Below are positions 42,521-51,009 of a DNA stretch of 64,000 nucleotides, piece by piece (the stretch's first letter is position 1; each line of letters opens with the position of its first letter). The DNA comes from Lachnospiraceae bacterium (GTDB lineage Bacteria > Bacillota > Clostridia > Lachnospirales > Lachnospiraceae), in contig JAFYYS010000027.1 in assembly GCA_017546025.1 (NCBI GenBank), positions 43,716 to 107,715 on the forward strand. Reading direction: 5' to 3'. Both the position numbers and the translations under genes were made by a program. The notes under the pieces are model-generated. The model had not been told where the DNA came from. It saw only the letters and a list, made by a program, of their open reading frames with translations, and ran no database searches.

Positions 42521-42647
42521 GATATAATCGCAATCGTAAAGGGAAAGCAATCCCGAATGAATAAGACATTTCCAATTGATTTTTTCATATAATATTAGCC
42601 CGGCGGTTACGCTCGGGCTACTCCTCTTTTTCGGGGAGTTTTTTTAT
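42521..42647 (+). ncRNA. Candidate small RNA, copy B
   Basis: Counterpart of copy A, about 127 bases. Order: TATAAT (42523-42528), hairpin GGGA/TCCC (42541-42554), GACATTTCC, the linker ending CATATAATATT, hairpin AGCCCG-GCG-GTTA-CGC-T-CGGGCT (42597-42619), and terminator ACTCC/GGAGT with eight or more T (42620-42647). Both hairpins keep pairing although several bases differ from copy A, while linkers are identical; this pattern points to a conserved RNA structure. No reading frame of note. The internal TATAAT near 42588 is not a convincing promoter because its distance to a -35-like sequence differs between copies (15 and 19). Confidence 0.68.
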
Positions 42648-42688
42648 TTTCCGGACTTCTTTCCGTCTCTGTTTTTCTCTCGGTTGTC

Positions 42689-42717
42689 TTTACATTTTCC
42701 AAAGCGAAGAGTATAAT
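42689..42717 (+). promoter_or_regulatory. Promoter of upp
   Basis: TTTACA (42689-42694), 17-base spacer, TATAAT (42712-42717). TTTTCC directly follows the -35, completing the recurrent motif ACATTTTCC. Confidence 0.8.
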
Positions 42718-42761
42718 AATTGGCAGTGAATGCAGTTTCACGCGATTGGAGGAAATGTTAT

Positions 42762-43391
42762 ATGGGCAAAGTTGTCATTATGGATCATCCGCTTTTGCAG
42801 CACAAGATTGGCATCATGCGCATGAAGGAAACCCCGACCAAGGATTTCCGCGAGCTTGTGAACGAAGTTGCGATGCTGATTTACTATGAGGCGAGCCGGG
42901 ATCTTCCGCTTGCAGACAAGGAGATTGAGACACCGATTTGTAAGACGACGGTGAAGGAGATTGCCGGAAAGAAGCTTTGTGTTGTTCCGATTCTCCGTGC
43001 CGGAATCGGTTTGTGTGACGGTATTCTTCGGATGAACCCGAATGCCAAGGTCGGCCACATCGGCATGTACCGCGATGAGAAGACGTTGGAGCCTCACGAA
43101 TATTTCTGCAAGATGCCGCAGGATGCGAAAGACCGTGACATCTTCGTTGTAGATCCGATGCTTGCAACAGGCGGTTCCGCCATCGCTGCAATTGACATGT
43201 TGAATAAGCGCGGCATTAAGAGAATCCGTTTCCTTTGCCTGATTGCCGCTCCCGAGGGACTTGAAGCTTTGCAGAAGGCTCATCCCGAGGTTGATATTTA
43301 CATCGGCGCCATGGATGACCATCTCAATGAGAACGGCTACATCGTACCCGGTCTCGGAGACGCCGGTGACCGTATTTTCGGCACCAAATAA
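42762..43391 (+). CDS. upp: Uracil phosphoribosyltransferase
   Basis: A 209-residue pyrimidine-salvage enzyme making UMP from uracil and PRPP. It shows [12 protein letters not shown] near the N terminus, [15 protein letters not shown], the PRPP loop [12 protein letters not shown], and the uracil-binding C terminus [17 protein letters not shown]. The ATG at 42762 follows TTGGAGG; the upstream in-frame start at 42720 sits on the -10. Monocistronic or followed by the small membrane protein gene 33 bases later. Confidence 0.95.
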   Translation: MGKVVIMDHPLLQHKIGIMRMKETPTKDFRELVNEVAMLIYYEASRDLPLADKEIETPICKTTVKEIAGKKLCVVPILRAGIGLCDGILRMNPNAKVGHIGMYRDEKTLEPHEYFCKMPQDAKDRDIFVVDPMLATGGSAIAAIDMLNKRGIKRIRFLCLIAAPEGLEALQKAHPEVDIYIGAMDDHLNENGYIVPGLGDAGDRIFGTK

Positions 43392-43424
43392 TTTTACCAT
43401 ATCATTTTTCACGGAGGTACTTTT

Positions 43425-43685
43425 ATGGACAATCTTGACCCCAGCCTGATTAAGAAGATTTTCCCGCTCGTTGATCGTGCAACCGATTCTTCCGGGTTAA
43501 TCACCTGCATCGTGCTTTATGTTCTGGCCGGCATCATCGGCGGCATCCTGATTGGATTCGTTCCGATTCTCGGATGGATTCTCGGACCGTTGCTTGAGAT
43601 CTGGATGATTCTCGGCATCGTGCTTTGCGTTCTGACTTATCTTCGTGCCAATAACGGCGGAAGCAGCAACGGCGGCGAGCAGTAA
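43425..43685 (+). CDS. Small two-helix membrane protein
   Basis: An 86-residue protein of unknown function. A short polar N terminus (MDNLDPSLIKKIFPLVDRAT) is followed by two hydrophobic helices (about 23-46 and 48-69) rich in Gly and Ile, and a Gly/Ser/Asn tail. The pattern is reminiscent of small YqaE/Pmp3-like or DUF-type membrane proteins, but I do not assign it. GGAGG precedes the ATG. A strong terminator follows. Confidence 0.65.
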   Translation: MDNLDPSLIKKIFPLVDRATDSSGLITCIVLYVLAGIIGGILIGFVPILGWILGPLLEIWMILGIVLCVLTYLRANNGGSSNGGEQ

Positions 43686-43701
43686 GTAAAAATGAGTAAA
43701 G

Positions 43702-43736
43702 AAAAGCGAGGCTGTTTCGGCAGCCTCGCCTTTTTG
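43702..43736. terminator. Bidirectional terminator between convergent genes
   Basis: GCGAGGCTG pairs perfectly with CAGCCTCGC around TTTCGG, flanked by AAAA and TTTTT. Confidence 0.9.
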
Positions 43737-43755
43737 TTTCTGTTGTGTTATTTTC

Positions 43756-45474
43756 TTATTCCTTCGTGTTGATTTCTTTCCGCATGCGGGCAGTTGTTCG
43801 GGACCCGCTGCCTGTTTTCTCATCGCCGAGCAGCGTCTTCGCCGTGAAGCGGGAGAGGTTCCATTGCCGGTAGGAGTCCTCCCTCACTGACCCGATGTTA
43901 CCCTTGTACTCACTCACCCAGTCGGGATCCTCTTTCACAGCGACAAGGCTGACCGGAGTTGAACTTGTCATGATAGGAAAGAAGACCGTTGCATCCGCCA
44001 ATTCGTCCTGTGCCTCATACTCAAAGATCACCGGTGCCGCGTCTGCAGACAGCACAGACAGATAACTTAAGCTGTTCTTCTGGTCAGCATTCAGCTTCCC
44101 TTCGGCTTCCAAAGCGTGCTCGGGACTGGTCAGAATCATCTTCGTGTTGTATTCGGCAATCCAGTAATCCATCCGTCCGAAGGAGAGCACAAGGTAGCAA
44201 AGCGCGCATACAATCATGCCGTAGCGAAGAAGCGGGAAATTCTTTTTGAAGATCTGAACGATGATGCCGATCAGCAGAATCGCAATCAGCGCAAGCCCCC
44301 ACAGAACAAGCACACGCTTGCGGGTCAGGTAGTACACGTCGATGTACATCACCATTCTGAGCGCAGAGGATGCGAGCATGATATAGGTGCAGGCGGAGAT
44401 CAGGCACAGAAGTCCTTTGAGTGCCGGATGCTCGCCGAAACGCGCCAGCGTGAACAGCACGAGGATCAGGTTTAAAATGCAGACAACCAGCAGCTGGAAG
44501 AACCCTTCACGCGCATACTCGGCGTAGGTGTATTTGCCGGGGAGTGTCATGTTGCCGATGAACAGGTAAGCAATCTGGATTCCGGAAAATACGAGGTAGA
44601 CGACGGAAATCACCGAAAGTACCGTAATTGCAATGACCGGCTCAAAGCGCTGCGAATCCTTAATCTGCACTTCCTGTGTGCGGGTTAAGAAGGCGCGCAG
44701 GCACGCATACGAAGCAAAGAAGCCTACGGAAAATGTGATGAGAACCAGTACGCATGTCGCGAAGCTGAAGCGGAACATGTCCTTCAGAAGCGACTGGAAC
44801 ACGAAGTCAGCTGAGCTCAGCAAAACAATGATGATGGCAAGAAGCGGCGCCGCAATCAGAAGACCGAGCAGGATATAGGTTCCGGTTTTCTTCTTTCCGG
44901 GCTCGTCGTCCGAACGGTGTGTCGCAATTGCATCGTAAAAGAAGCCCGAGATGCCGGCAATTATGCCCTCAAGCAGCTTGAAGAACTGCGCAAAGTATTT
45001 CGGAAGCGTCCATGTACTGTCCTCGTAAAAGTCATGAATCAGCATTGCAAAGAGCGTGACAACCATGCCGACCAGATTAAAGAAGATGATATAGTCGTTG
45101 TCGGTCAGGCCGCAGGAGATGCCGAGCAGAACGAGCAGGAACTCGTACCAGAACTTGTCGTGCTTCGGTGCGATGCCTTCCTTCTTCTCCGCGTAGCGGC
45201 AGTATATAACCGTAGCTGCTGCCACGACGCCCAACAGAAGGCCCTTCGTGTTGTCATAGACGCAGAAGGCAAATACCAAAGCATATAACAGGGATGCCTT
45301 GAATAAAAGATTGAAGAACCGGCTCTGTCCGCGCGGCGGCTGCTGAATCGGTCTCGGACCGCCGAGGTATAAAGGCGGAAGTTCCGAAAAGCTTTCGGGT
45401 CTGTCCGTAGATTCAGCTTTAGGTGTATCCGGTTCGGGTTTGTTCGTCATGATGCTGTTGTTATCAGGTTCCAT
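43756..45474 (-). CDS. DUF4173-family polytopic membrane protein
   Basis: A 572-residue protein. A Pro-rich cytoplasmic N terminus (about 50 residues) is followed by roughly a dozen hydrophobic helices. The family segment SFGRMDYWIAEYNTKM lies near residue 445, and a soluble C-terminal part contains SLSYLSVLSADAAPVIFEYE. This is the usual DUF4153/DUF4173 organisation. It is the last gene of a minus-strand unit with an XRE regulator and a DUF2975 protein, a recurring trio in Firmicutes. The biochemical role is not known to me. Confidence 0.8.
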   Translation of the reverse strand: MEPDNNSIMTNKPEPDTPKAESTDRPESFSELPPLYLGGPRPIQQPPRGQSRFFNLLFKASLLYALVFAFCVYDNTKGLLLGVVAAATVIYCRYAEKKEGIAPKHDKFWYEFLLVLLGISCGLTDNDYIIFFNLVGMVVTLFAMLIHDFYEDSTWTLPKYFAQFFKLLEGIIAGISGFFYDAIATHRSDDEPGKKKTGTYILLGLLIAAPLLAIIIVLLSSADFVFQSLLKDMFRFSFATCVLVLITFSVGFFASYACLRAFLTRTQEVQIKDSQRFEPVIAITVLSVISVVYLVFSGIQIAYLFIGNMTLPGKYTYAEYAREGFFQLLVVCILNLILVLFTLARFGEHPALKGLLCLISACTYIMLASSALRMVMYIDVYYLTRKRVLVLWGLALIAILLIGIIVQIFKKNFPLLRYGMIVCALCYLVLSFGRMDYWIAEYNTKMILTSPEHALEAEGKLNADQKNSLSYLSVLSADAAPVIFEYEAQDELADATVFFPIMTSSTPVSLVAVKEDPDWVSEYKGNIGSVREDSYRQWNLSRFTAKTLLGDEKTGSGSRTTARMRKEINTKE

Positions 45475-45477
45475 ATT

Positions 45478-45705
45478 TTAATCCCCCATTTCCGTTTCGT
45501 CATCGCCTTCGACATATTCGAGAATGTCGCCGGGCTGACAGTTCAGTGCTTTACAGATTTTGTTGAGTGTTGAGAACTTCAGTGCCTTGGCCTTGCCGGT
45601 CTTCAGCACGGACATGTTCGCAATCGTGATGCCGACCCGGTCGGCAAGCTCGGTCACGCTCATCTTTCTTTTGGCGAGCATGACATCCACATTGATGATA
45701 ATCAT
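45478..45705 (-). CDS. Small XRE-family helix-turn-helix regulator
   Basis: A 75-residue DNA-binding protein of the short YozG-like kind. The helix-turn-helix covers most of it (MSVTELADRVGITIANMSVLKTGKAKALKFSTLNKICKAL), followed by CQPGDILEYVEGDDE. It lies between the DUF2975 gene (nine bases) and the DUF4173 gene (three bases), so it probably controls its own operon; a palindrome upstream of the operon promoter is a candidate site. Confidence 0.88.
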   Translation of the reverse strand: MIIINVDVMLAKRKMSVTELADRVGITIANMSVLKTGKAKALKFSTLNKICKALNCQPGDILEYVEGDDETEMGD

Positions 45706-45714
45706 GCGCGCCTC

Positions 45715-46290
45715 CTAAATGGTAAGTTCGTTTTCGTGCTTGACTTCGTATGCGTTATAAACAAGCTTGGAAAGAGACCTGCATAAAAAGGCGAAGATCA
45801 AAAAGATTGCGAGCGTGCTTCCGTAGATGAAAAGAAGAATGACGCCGGCCCGTTCAAAGCCGCGTGAGAAACACCGCCCCACGTAGAGAATGCTTTTTAC
45901 GAGATAGAGCAGGGAGCAGCATGCGGCAAGAGCAGCCATGAGGTTGAAGTACGTCGCATTTTCCTCGGAAAAGGAATTGTCCCTTCCGATCTGTACACAG
46001 ACGCGGGTGAAAAGACTGAGTATCGCGGCCGACAGAAATACGGTGATGACCGTGAAAACCCGGTGCCCTTTCATCAAAAGGTCCCAGTCGCTCATGCTGA
46101 GCGTTTTCGTCTGACTGAGACTGAGGCCGAGCGATTTCCACAGCTCGTCACTTGTCAGAAACGGTACCGAGCGCCTGATGAACGACGCCCATACACATAA
46201 TCCCCCTAAACAAACTGCGATAATTACCGTCAGAATTTGAAGCACGACGGCAAGCTTGTACTGCTTTCTCTTTGCATCCGAAGAGTCCAT
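45715..46290 (-). CDS. DUF2975-type membrane protein
   Basis: A 191-residue protein with four hydrophobic helices (about 12-32, 70-92, 105-125, 145-168) and the order typical of DUF2975 proteins, which pair with small XRE regulators. The ATG at 46290 follows AAAGGAG at seven bases; the longer in-frame form runs back through the -10 region. First gene of the three-gene operon. Function unknown. Confidence 0.75.
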   Translation of the reverse strand: MDSSDAKRKQYKLAVVLQILTVIIAVCLGGLCVWASFIRRSVPFLTSDELWKSLGLSLSQTKTLSMSDWDLLMKGHRVFTVITVFLSAAILSLFTRVCVQIGRDNSFSEENATYFNLMAALAACCSLLYLVKSILYVGRCFSRGFERAGVILLFIYGSTLAIFLIFAFLCRSLSKLVYNAYEVKHENELTI

Positions 46291-46322
46291 ACATAGTCTC
46301 CTTTCCGGTTCTGTTACGAAAA

Positions 46323-46351
46323 AGCATAGCATCGGAAAGATTAAATGTCAA
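46323..46351 (-). promoter_or_regulatory. Promoter of the DUF2975 operon
   Basis: On the minus strand TTGACA (46351-46346) and TATGCT (46328-46323), 17-base spacer. Confidence 0.7.
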
Positions 46352-46357
46352 TAAAAA

Positions 46358-46376
46358 TTTATCGAGATACGATAAA
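46358..46376. promoter_or_regulatory. 19-base palindrome just upstream of the DUF2975 operon promoter
   Basis: TTTATCG and CGATAAA are exact complements around AGATA. Placed seven bases upstream of the -35, it is a probable operator, most simply for the XRE regulator of the same operon. Confidence 0.55.
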
Positions 46377-46393
46377 AACTTGCTGGAAATCGA

Positions 46394-46435
46394 CAAAAAA
46401 GAACCCGCTCGGAGAAACCGGACGGGTTTGTTTTT
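46394..46435 (-). terminator. Terminator after pepF
   Basis: AACCCG pairs with CGGGTT with inner CCGG-type pairs; on the minus strand it ends in CTTTTTTG. Confidence 0.8.
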
Positions 46436-46446
46436 CATGGAAAATG

Positions 46447-48252
46447 CTATTCTGCAATCAGCTTCTCGGCTTCCGTCAGGATGGCGTCGAACTTCTTCAT
46501 GGCGAGTCTTACGGGCTCGGGGCTCGAGAGATCCACGCCGCCGTGCTTCAAGGCGTCCATGCAGTATACGGAGTTGCCGAGCGACAGGAACTCGAGGTAA
46601 CGCTTCACGGCGGGGGCGCCTTCGTGAAGGATGGCTTCCGAAAGGGCTACGGCCGAGGAGTAACCGGTCGCGTACTGGTATACGTAGAAGCTTCTGTAGA
46701 AGTGCGGGATGCGGCTCCACTCGTAGGCGACTTCGTCGTCGATGACAAGCTCGGGTCCGAAATACTGCTCAATCAGACCGCGGTAGATTTCGTTGAGCGT
46801 CGTCGTGGAAAGCGCCTCACCGGCATCAATCTTGTCGTGGGCGATGCGCTCGAACTCGGCGAACATCGTCTGGCGGAAGATCGTTCCCTTGAAGCCTTCC
46901 ATATACTCGTTCAAAAGGAACAGCCGCATGTCGCGGTCGGTTTCCTTTTTAAGGAGTGCCTCAATCAGAAGGTTCTCATTCACCGTCGAGGCAACCTCGG
47001 CGATGAACAGTGCGTAATCGTCGTACTGCACGGGCTGGTGCTGATGCGTCAGATAAGTGTGCATCGAATGGCCCATCTCATGACAAAGCGTCGAAACGTC
47101 ATCGAGCGTTCCGTTGAAGTTCAACAGGATGTTCGGATGGCTCTTCTCGGTGCCGATGGAGTATGCGCCGCCCGACTTTCCGACATTCGGATATACATCG
47201 ACCCAGCGGTCCGCAAGGCCCTTCTTAACGGTGTTGACATAGTCCTCACCGAGCGGGGCAACGGCCTCGAGAAGGAGCGCCTTGGCTTCCTCGTACGTGT
47301 AGGTCTTGTTCACATTTTTCACAAGAGGTGCGTAAACGTCGTAGTAATGGAGCTCGTCAAGTCCGAGCATCTTCTTACGAAGGGCAACGTAACGGTACAT
47401 CACCGGAAGGAACTCGTGAATCGTCTCCACAAGGCTGTCGTATACGCTTACCGGGATGTTGTTCGCGGAAAGCGAATAGGCAACCGAAGACGGGAAGTGG
47501 CGAAGCTTCGCGTGCGCGGCGTCGGACTTCACCTGCGTCTGGTAGAGCATGGCAAATGTGTTGTTATGCCCTTTGTATGTCTTGTAATAATTTCGGAACG
47601 CGCCCTCGCGGATTCGGCGGTCCTGGTTGCGCTGCAGCAGAATGTAATTGCTCTCGGTCAGTTCAATCGTCTCGCCGGGCTTCTCGGGATCGGGAACCGG
47701 GTCAAATGTGAAATCGGCGTCGGTCAGCATCTCGGTGATGTCGCCGAAGGAGCCGGTAACCTCCGAAAGGGAAGCGAGAATGGCTTCCTCGGGAGCGGTC
47801 AGCGTATGCGCCTTTGTGCGGATCGTGTTGTCAAGAATGTGACGGTACGGCTTCAGGCACTCAGCCTCAAGATACGTGCTGATCACGTCGTCGGGAAGCG
47901 CGAGAATCTCGGGATCCACGAACGAAACGGCGCTTGCAAGCTGCACGTAACGGGTGACGGAACGCGAGTACATGCTCTGCGCGGCGTCCTGACGGTTGTC
48001 CTCGGACTTTCTCTGGAAGGCATATCCGTTCAGCCTTCCCAGGGTCTCGAATGCGTTGTACATCAAATCATAAAACTCCCGAAGGTGCTCCGGTGACTGT
48101 CCGAGCGTTCCGGGATAGGATGCAAACTGATCTGCCAGACTCTCAGTCTCGGCAAATGCTTTCTCCCACGCCTCATCCGATTCGTAAATCGGGGTCAAAT
48201 CCCACAGATAAGGGGACTCGATGTCTTTTCTTTCTTTCAGTTGTTCTGCCAT
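46447..48252 (-). CDS. pepF: Oligoendopeptidase F (M3 family)
   Basis: A 601-residue cytoplasmic zinc peptidase. The N terminus (LKERKDIESPYLWDLTPIYESDEAWEKAFAE) is typical of PepF, and the active site TLCHEMGHSMHTYLT carries HEMGH. Further marks: ANTF-like GNNTFAMLYQTQVKSDA and the C-terminal FYVYQYATGYSSAVAL. It cleaves oligopeptides of about 7-17 residues. Complete length, own promoter and terminator. Confidence 0.95.
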   Translation of the reverse strand: MAEQLKERKDIESPYLWDLTPIYESDEAWEKAFAETESLADQFASYPGTLGQSPEHLREFYDLMYNAFETLGRLNGYAFQRKSEDNRQDAAQSMYSRSVTRYVQLASAVSFVDPEILALPDDVISTYLEAECLKPYRHILDNTIRTKAHTLTAPEEAILASLSEVTGSFGDITEMLTDADFTFDPVPDPEKPGETIELTESNYILLQRNQDRRIREGAFRNYYKTYKGHNNTFAMLYQTQVKSDAAHAKLRHFPSSVAYSLSANNIPVSVYDSLVETIHEFLPVMYRYVALRKKMLGLDELHYYDVYAPLVKNVNKTYTYEEAKALLLEAVAPLGEDYVNTVKKGLADRWVDVYPNVGKSGGAYSIGTEKSHPNILLNFNGTLDDVSTLCHEMGHSMHTYLTHQHQPVQYDDYALFIAEVASTVNENLLIEALLKKETDRDMRLFLLNEYMEGFKGTIFRQTMFAEFERIAHDKIDAGEALSTTTLNEIYRGLIEQYFGPELVIDDEVAYEWSRIPHFYRSFYVYQYATGYSSAVALSEAILHEGAPAVKRYLEFLSLGNSVYCMDALKHGGVDLSSPEPVRLAMKKFDAILTEAEKLIAE

Positions 48253-48292
48253 TTGGATAAACCTCCTTAGTACATCTTAAACGGCTGCTTTT

Positions 48293-48320
48293 ATCATATC
48301 TCATTTTAGGAAAATGTCAA
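48293..48320 (-). promoter_or_regulatory. Promoter of pepF
   Basis: On the minus strand TTGACA (48320-48315) and TATGAT (48298-48293), 16-base spacer. The -35 runs into TTTTCC (recurrent motif ACATTTTCC). Confidence 0.65.
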
Positions 48321-48374
48321 ACAATTCCCGCTTGAGCGGAGACCGTTTTTCGGGTCCGGGAGGGGCGGTTTGAC

Positions 48375-48403
48375 TTGCTTTTTTGCATCATTTGGGGTAT
48401 TCT
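48375..48403 (+). promoter_or_regulatory. Possible promoter of greA
   Basis: TTGCTT (48375-48380), 17-base spacer, TATTCT (48398-48403). TTGACT five bases upstream is too far from this -10. Confidence 0.4.
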
Positions 48404-48434
48404 GAAAAGAGATGTTAAAAAGAGGAGCACGATT

Positions 48435-48938
48435 ATGTACGACAATCTGACCGAGAGCGATATTGATAAGATCAAGAAGGAGATTGAGCACCGCAAGCTT
48501 GTGGTCCGTCCCGAGGCCATTAAGGCCGTTCAGGAGGCAAGAGCACAGGGCGACCTCTCCGAAAACTTCGAATATTATGCGGCAAAACGTGAGAAGAACG
48601 CCAACGAAAGCCGGATCCGTTACCTGGAGAACATGCTGAAGACCGCGCAGGTCATCGAGCATGAGTATGCCAGCGACGAAGTCGGCATGAACAGTGAGGT
48701 CGTTCTGTTTAATGAGAAGACCGGCCGTGAGATGACGGTCCGGATTGTCACGACGATCCGCACCAATCCGCTTAAAGGCCTGATCAGCATCGATTCGCCC
48801 ATCGGCAAGGCGGTATACCGTCATAAGGTCGGCGAGCGCCTGCCTGTCACGCTTGACAACGGTGACTGCTATTATGTGGAAATCCGCTCCATCGGGGAAA
48901 CGGTGGACGATTCGGACGACCAGATCAGCCAGTATTAG
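48435..48938 (+). CDS. greA: Transcription elongation factor GreA
   Basis: A 167-residue cleavage factor that rescues backtracked RNA polymerase. The N-terminal coiled coil carries the catalytic acidic tip in RAQGDLSENFEYYAAK. The C-terminal FKBP-like domain binds polymerase (SPIGKAVYRHKVGERLPVTL). The ATG at 48435 follows AGAGGAG. The C terminus has an acidic extension (DDSDDQISQY). Possibly co-transcribed with the AEC transporter gene 43 bases downstream; a small TGCAGG/CCTGCA hairpin lies between. Confidence 0.9.
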   Translation: MYDNLTESDIDKIKKEIEHRKLVVRPEAIKAVQEARAQGDLSENFEYYAAKREKNANESRIRYLENMLKTAQVIEHEYASDEVGMNSEVVLFNEKTGREMTVRIVTTIRTNPLKGLISIDSPIGKAVYRHKVGERLPVTLDNGDCYYVEIRSIGETVDDSDDQISQY

Positions 48939-48981
48939 TTTTTTGCAGGGGAGCCTGCAGAATCCGTAATCGGGAGTATCT

Positions 48982-49932
48982 ATGGACACCTTTCTATTCA
49001 GCATCAATGCAACCCTGCCGGTGTTTTTAACCATCGTAATCGGGTACATTCTGAAACGCTTCGGTTTCTTCAGCGAAGAGTTTACCGTAGCGGCAGACCG
49101 CTTTACGTTCCGGGTTACGCTGCCGGTTCTGTTGTTTACGGATATCGCGACCTCCGATTTAAGCGGTGATTACGATATTAAGTTCATGCTGTTCTGCATG
49201 GGGGCGTCCTGCCTGGCATTTTTCATCATCTGGGGCGCGGCTGTTTTGTGCATCAAAGACCGTTCGAAGATCGGCGCTTTCGTCATGGCGTCGTTCCGCG
49301 GAAGCGCGGCGGTACTCGGCATCGCGCTTGTCAAGAATATCTACGGAAGCACCGGCCTGGCACCGTTGATGGTTGTCTCGGTCGTTCCGTTCTATAATGC
49401 TTTCTCCGTCATCATTCTGACGCTCTATGCAGACCGTGAGGAAGGAACCGAAGCGAAGATTCCGTTCGGTAAAATCATCAAAGAGATTGTGACCAATCCG
49501 CTCATCCTGGCGGTGGCAGCAGCCCTTCCGTTCACCTTCTTTCATATTACCATTCCGGCCATTCCGATGAAGGTACTGCAGAACCTTGCCGCGATTGCAA
49601 CGCCGTTCGCACTCGTGATTCTCGGCGCGGGCTTCACGTTTAAGGCTGCCTCGAAGCGGCCGGATCTCACGGCGATTGCCACGTTCATCAAGGTGGCGCT
49701 TCTGCCTCTGATTTTTGTTCCGCTTGCCGTGCTGTTCGGGTTTCGAAACGAAGCGCTCGTGGCGATTGCGGTCATGCTTGCTTCGCCGTCCACGGTTGCC
49801 TGCTACATCATGGCCAGAAACATGCGGAACGATTCCCGTCTGGTGTCCGGAATCGTCATGACGACAACGCTGATTTCGCCCGTGACGATTACCGCGATGA
49901 TATTCATTCTCCGAAGTTTTGAACTGATATGA
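48982..49932 (+). CDS. AEC-family transporter (auxin efflux carrier-like)
   Basis: A 316-residue membrane protein with about ten helices. The N-terminal half shows LPVFLTIVIGYILKRFGF and FTFRVTLPVLLFTDI; the C-terminal repeat shows LAAIATPFALVILGAGF and LASPSTVACYIMARNM. These match bacterial AEC/malate-permease-like carriers. The substrate is probably a small organic anion and is not predictable. Overlap-free; GGGAG is nine bases before the ATG. Confidence 0.88.
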   Translation: MDTFLFSINATLPVFLTIVIGYILKRFGFFSEEFTVAADRFTFRVTLPVLLFTDIATSDLSGDYDIKFMLFCMGASCLAFFIIWGAAVLCIKDRSKIGAFVMASFRGSAAVLGIALVKNIYGSTGLAPLMVVSVVPFYNAFSVIILTLYADREEGTEAKIPFGKIIKEIVTNPLILAVAAALPFTFFHITIPAIPMKVLQNLAAIATPFALVILGAGFTFKAASKRPDLTAIATFIKVALLPLIFVPLAVLFGFRNEALVAIAVMLASPSTVACYIMARNMRNDSRLVSGIVMTTTLISPVTITAMIFILRSFELI

Positions 49933-50098
49933 CATTTTCCGCAGTACGGTGAGAACAATTCGGATAACATATTGCATTGCATTCCGCAGGGCTGTTTCGG
50001 ATAATAAAGCTGTATCGTGAATATTCCGAAAATGAGCAGACGGTTCGGAAAGAAAGGATTGCGATGCCTCCCCGGCGCGGAGGCTTTGCGGAGAAGAG
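49933..50098 (+). other. Gap before the DUF3737 gene
   Basis: CATTTTCC directly follows the AEC stop. A hairpin GCCTCC/GGAGGC (50066-50084) precedes the DUF3737 ribosome binding site GGAGAAGAG. No clear promoter or terminator is seen. Confidence 0.4.
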
Positions 50099-50983
50099 AT
50101 GGAAGAAATCATTCAGAAGAATTTCGAGGGCGAGCGTGCCCTGTTCGGGAGTAAGGATTTGATTTTGCGGGACTGCGTGTTCGACCACGGCGAGTCCCCG
50201 CTTAAGGAGAGCAGCAACATCATTCTGGATACGACATTGTTCCGGTGGAAGTATCCGCTTTGGTACTGCAGCAATGTTAAGGCGGACAACTGCACATGGT
50301 TTGACATGGCGCGTGCGGGCGTATGGTACACGAACAATATCGAGGTGAACAACGCCGTCATCCAGGCGCCGAAGAATTTCAGAAGGAGCCGTGGCATCAA
50401 ACTGACCGACGTCGCATTTACCAACGCGCTTGAGACGGTGTGGAGCTGCACTGATGTGGAGATGACACGCGTTTCGGTTGCGAAGGGCGACTATTTCGCG
50501 ATGAACTGTTCGAACCTTACGGTTAATGGGCTGACGCTTGACGGCAACTATTCGTTTGACGGCGTGAAGAACGCGGTCATCCGGAACTCGCGCCTTCTGA
50601 CGAAGGATGCCTTCTGGAACAGCGAGAACATCACGGTTTACGACTCATTCATTTCGGGCGAGTATCTCGGCTGGAATTCGAAAAATCTGACGCTTGTGAA
50701 CTGCACGATTGAGAGCCTGCAGGGCATGTGTTACATCGACAACCTGGTGATGAAGAACTGCAAGCTGATCAACACGACACTGGCGTTTGAGTACTCCAAT
50801 GTCGACGCGGAGATCACGTCGGGCATCGACAGCGTATTCAATCCGGGCTCGGGCACAATCCGTGCGGAACGCATCGGCGAACTGATTGTGGAAAAGGACA
50901 AGGTTGACCCTTCCTTAACCAGAATCGTCTGCAACGAGATTGCGAAGGAATCCGACCTGCCGGAGTGGATGAGAACAGAATAA
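50099..50983 (+). CDS. DUF3737-type right-handed beta-helix protein
   Basis: A 294-residue cytoplasmic protein. The sequence is a ladder of short beta strands with asparagine-rich turns (ESSNIILDTTLF, CSNVKADNCTWF, TNNIEVNNAVIQ, SKNLTLVNCTIES), as in parallel beta-helix folds, and matches DUF3737. No signal peptide or catalytic motif. Role unknown; such folds often bind carbohydrates or polymers. Confidence 0.8.
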   Translation: MEEIIQKNFEGERALFGSKDLILRDCVFDHGESPLKESSNIILDTTLFRWKYPLWYCSNVKADNCTWFDMARAGVWYTNNIEVNNAVIQAPKNFRRSRGIKLTDVAFTNALETVWSCTDVEMTRVSVAKGDYFAMNCSNLTVNGLTLDGNYSFDGVKNAVIRNSRLLTKDAFWNSENITVYDSFISGEYLGWNSKNLTLVNCTIESLQGMCYIDNLVMKNCKLINTTLAFEYSNVDAEITSGIDSVFNPGSGTIRAERIGELIVEKDKVDPSLTRIVCNEIAKESDLPEWMRTE

Positions 50984-51009
50984 TATGGCTTTCAAAGGGG
51001 GAGAAAAGC

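Noticed and set aside
46345..48096. 583-codon plus-strand open frame opposite pepF
   Set aside because: pepF on the minus strand has a clear family, active site and full length; the opposite frame has no domain or ribosome binding site and reflects the GC pattern of pepF codons.
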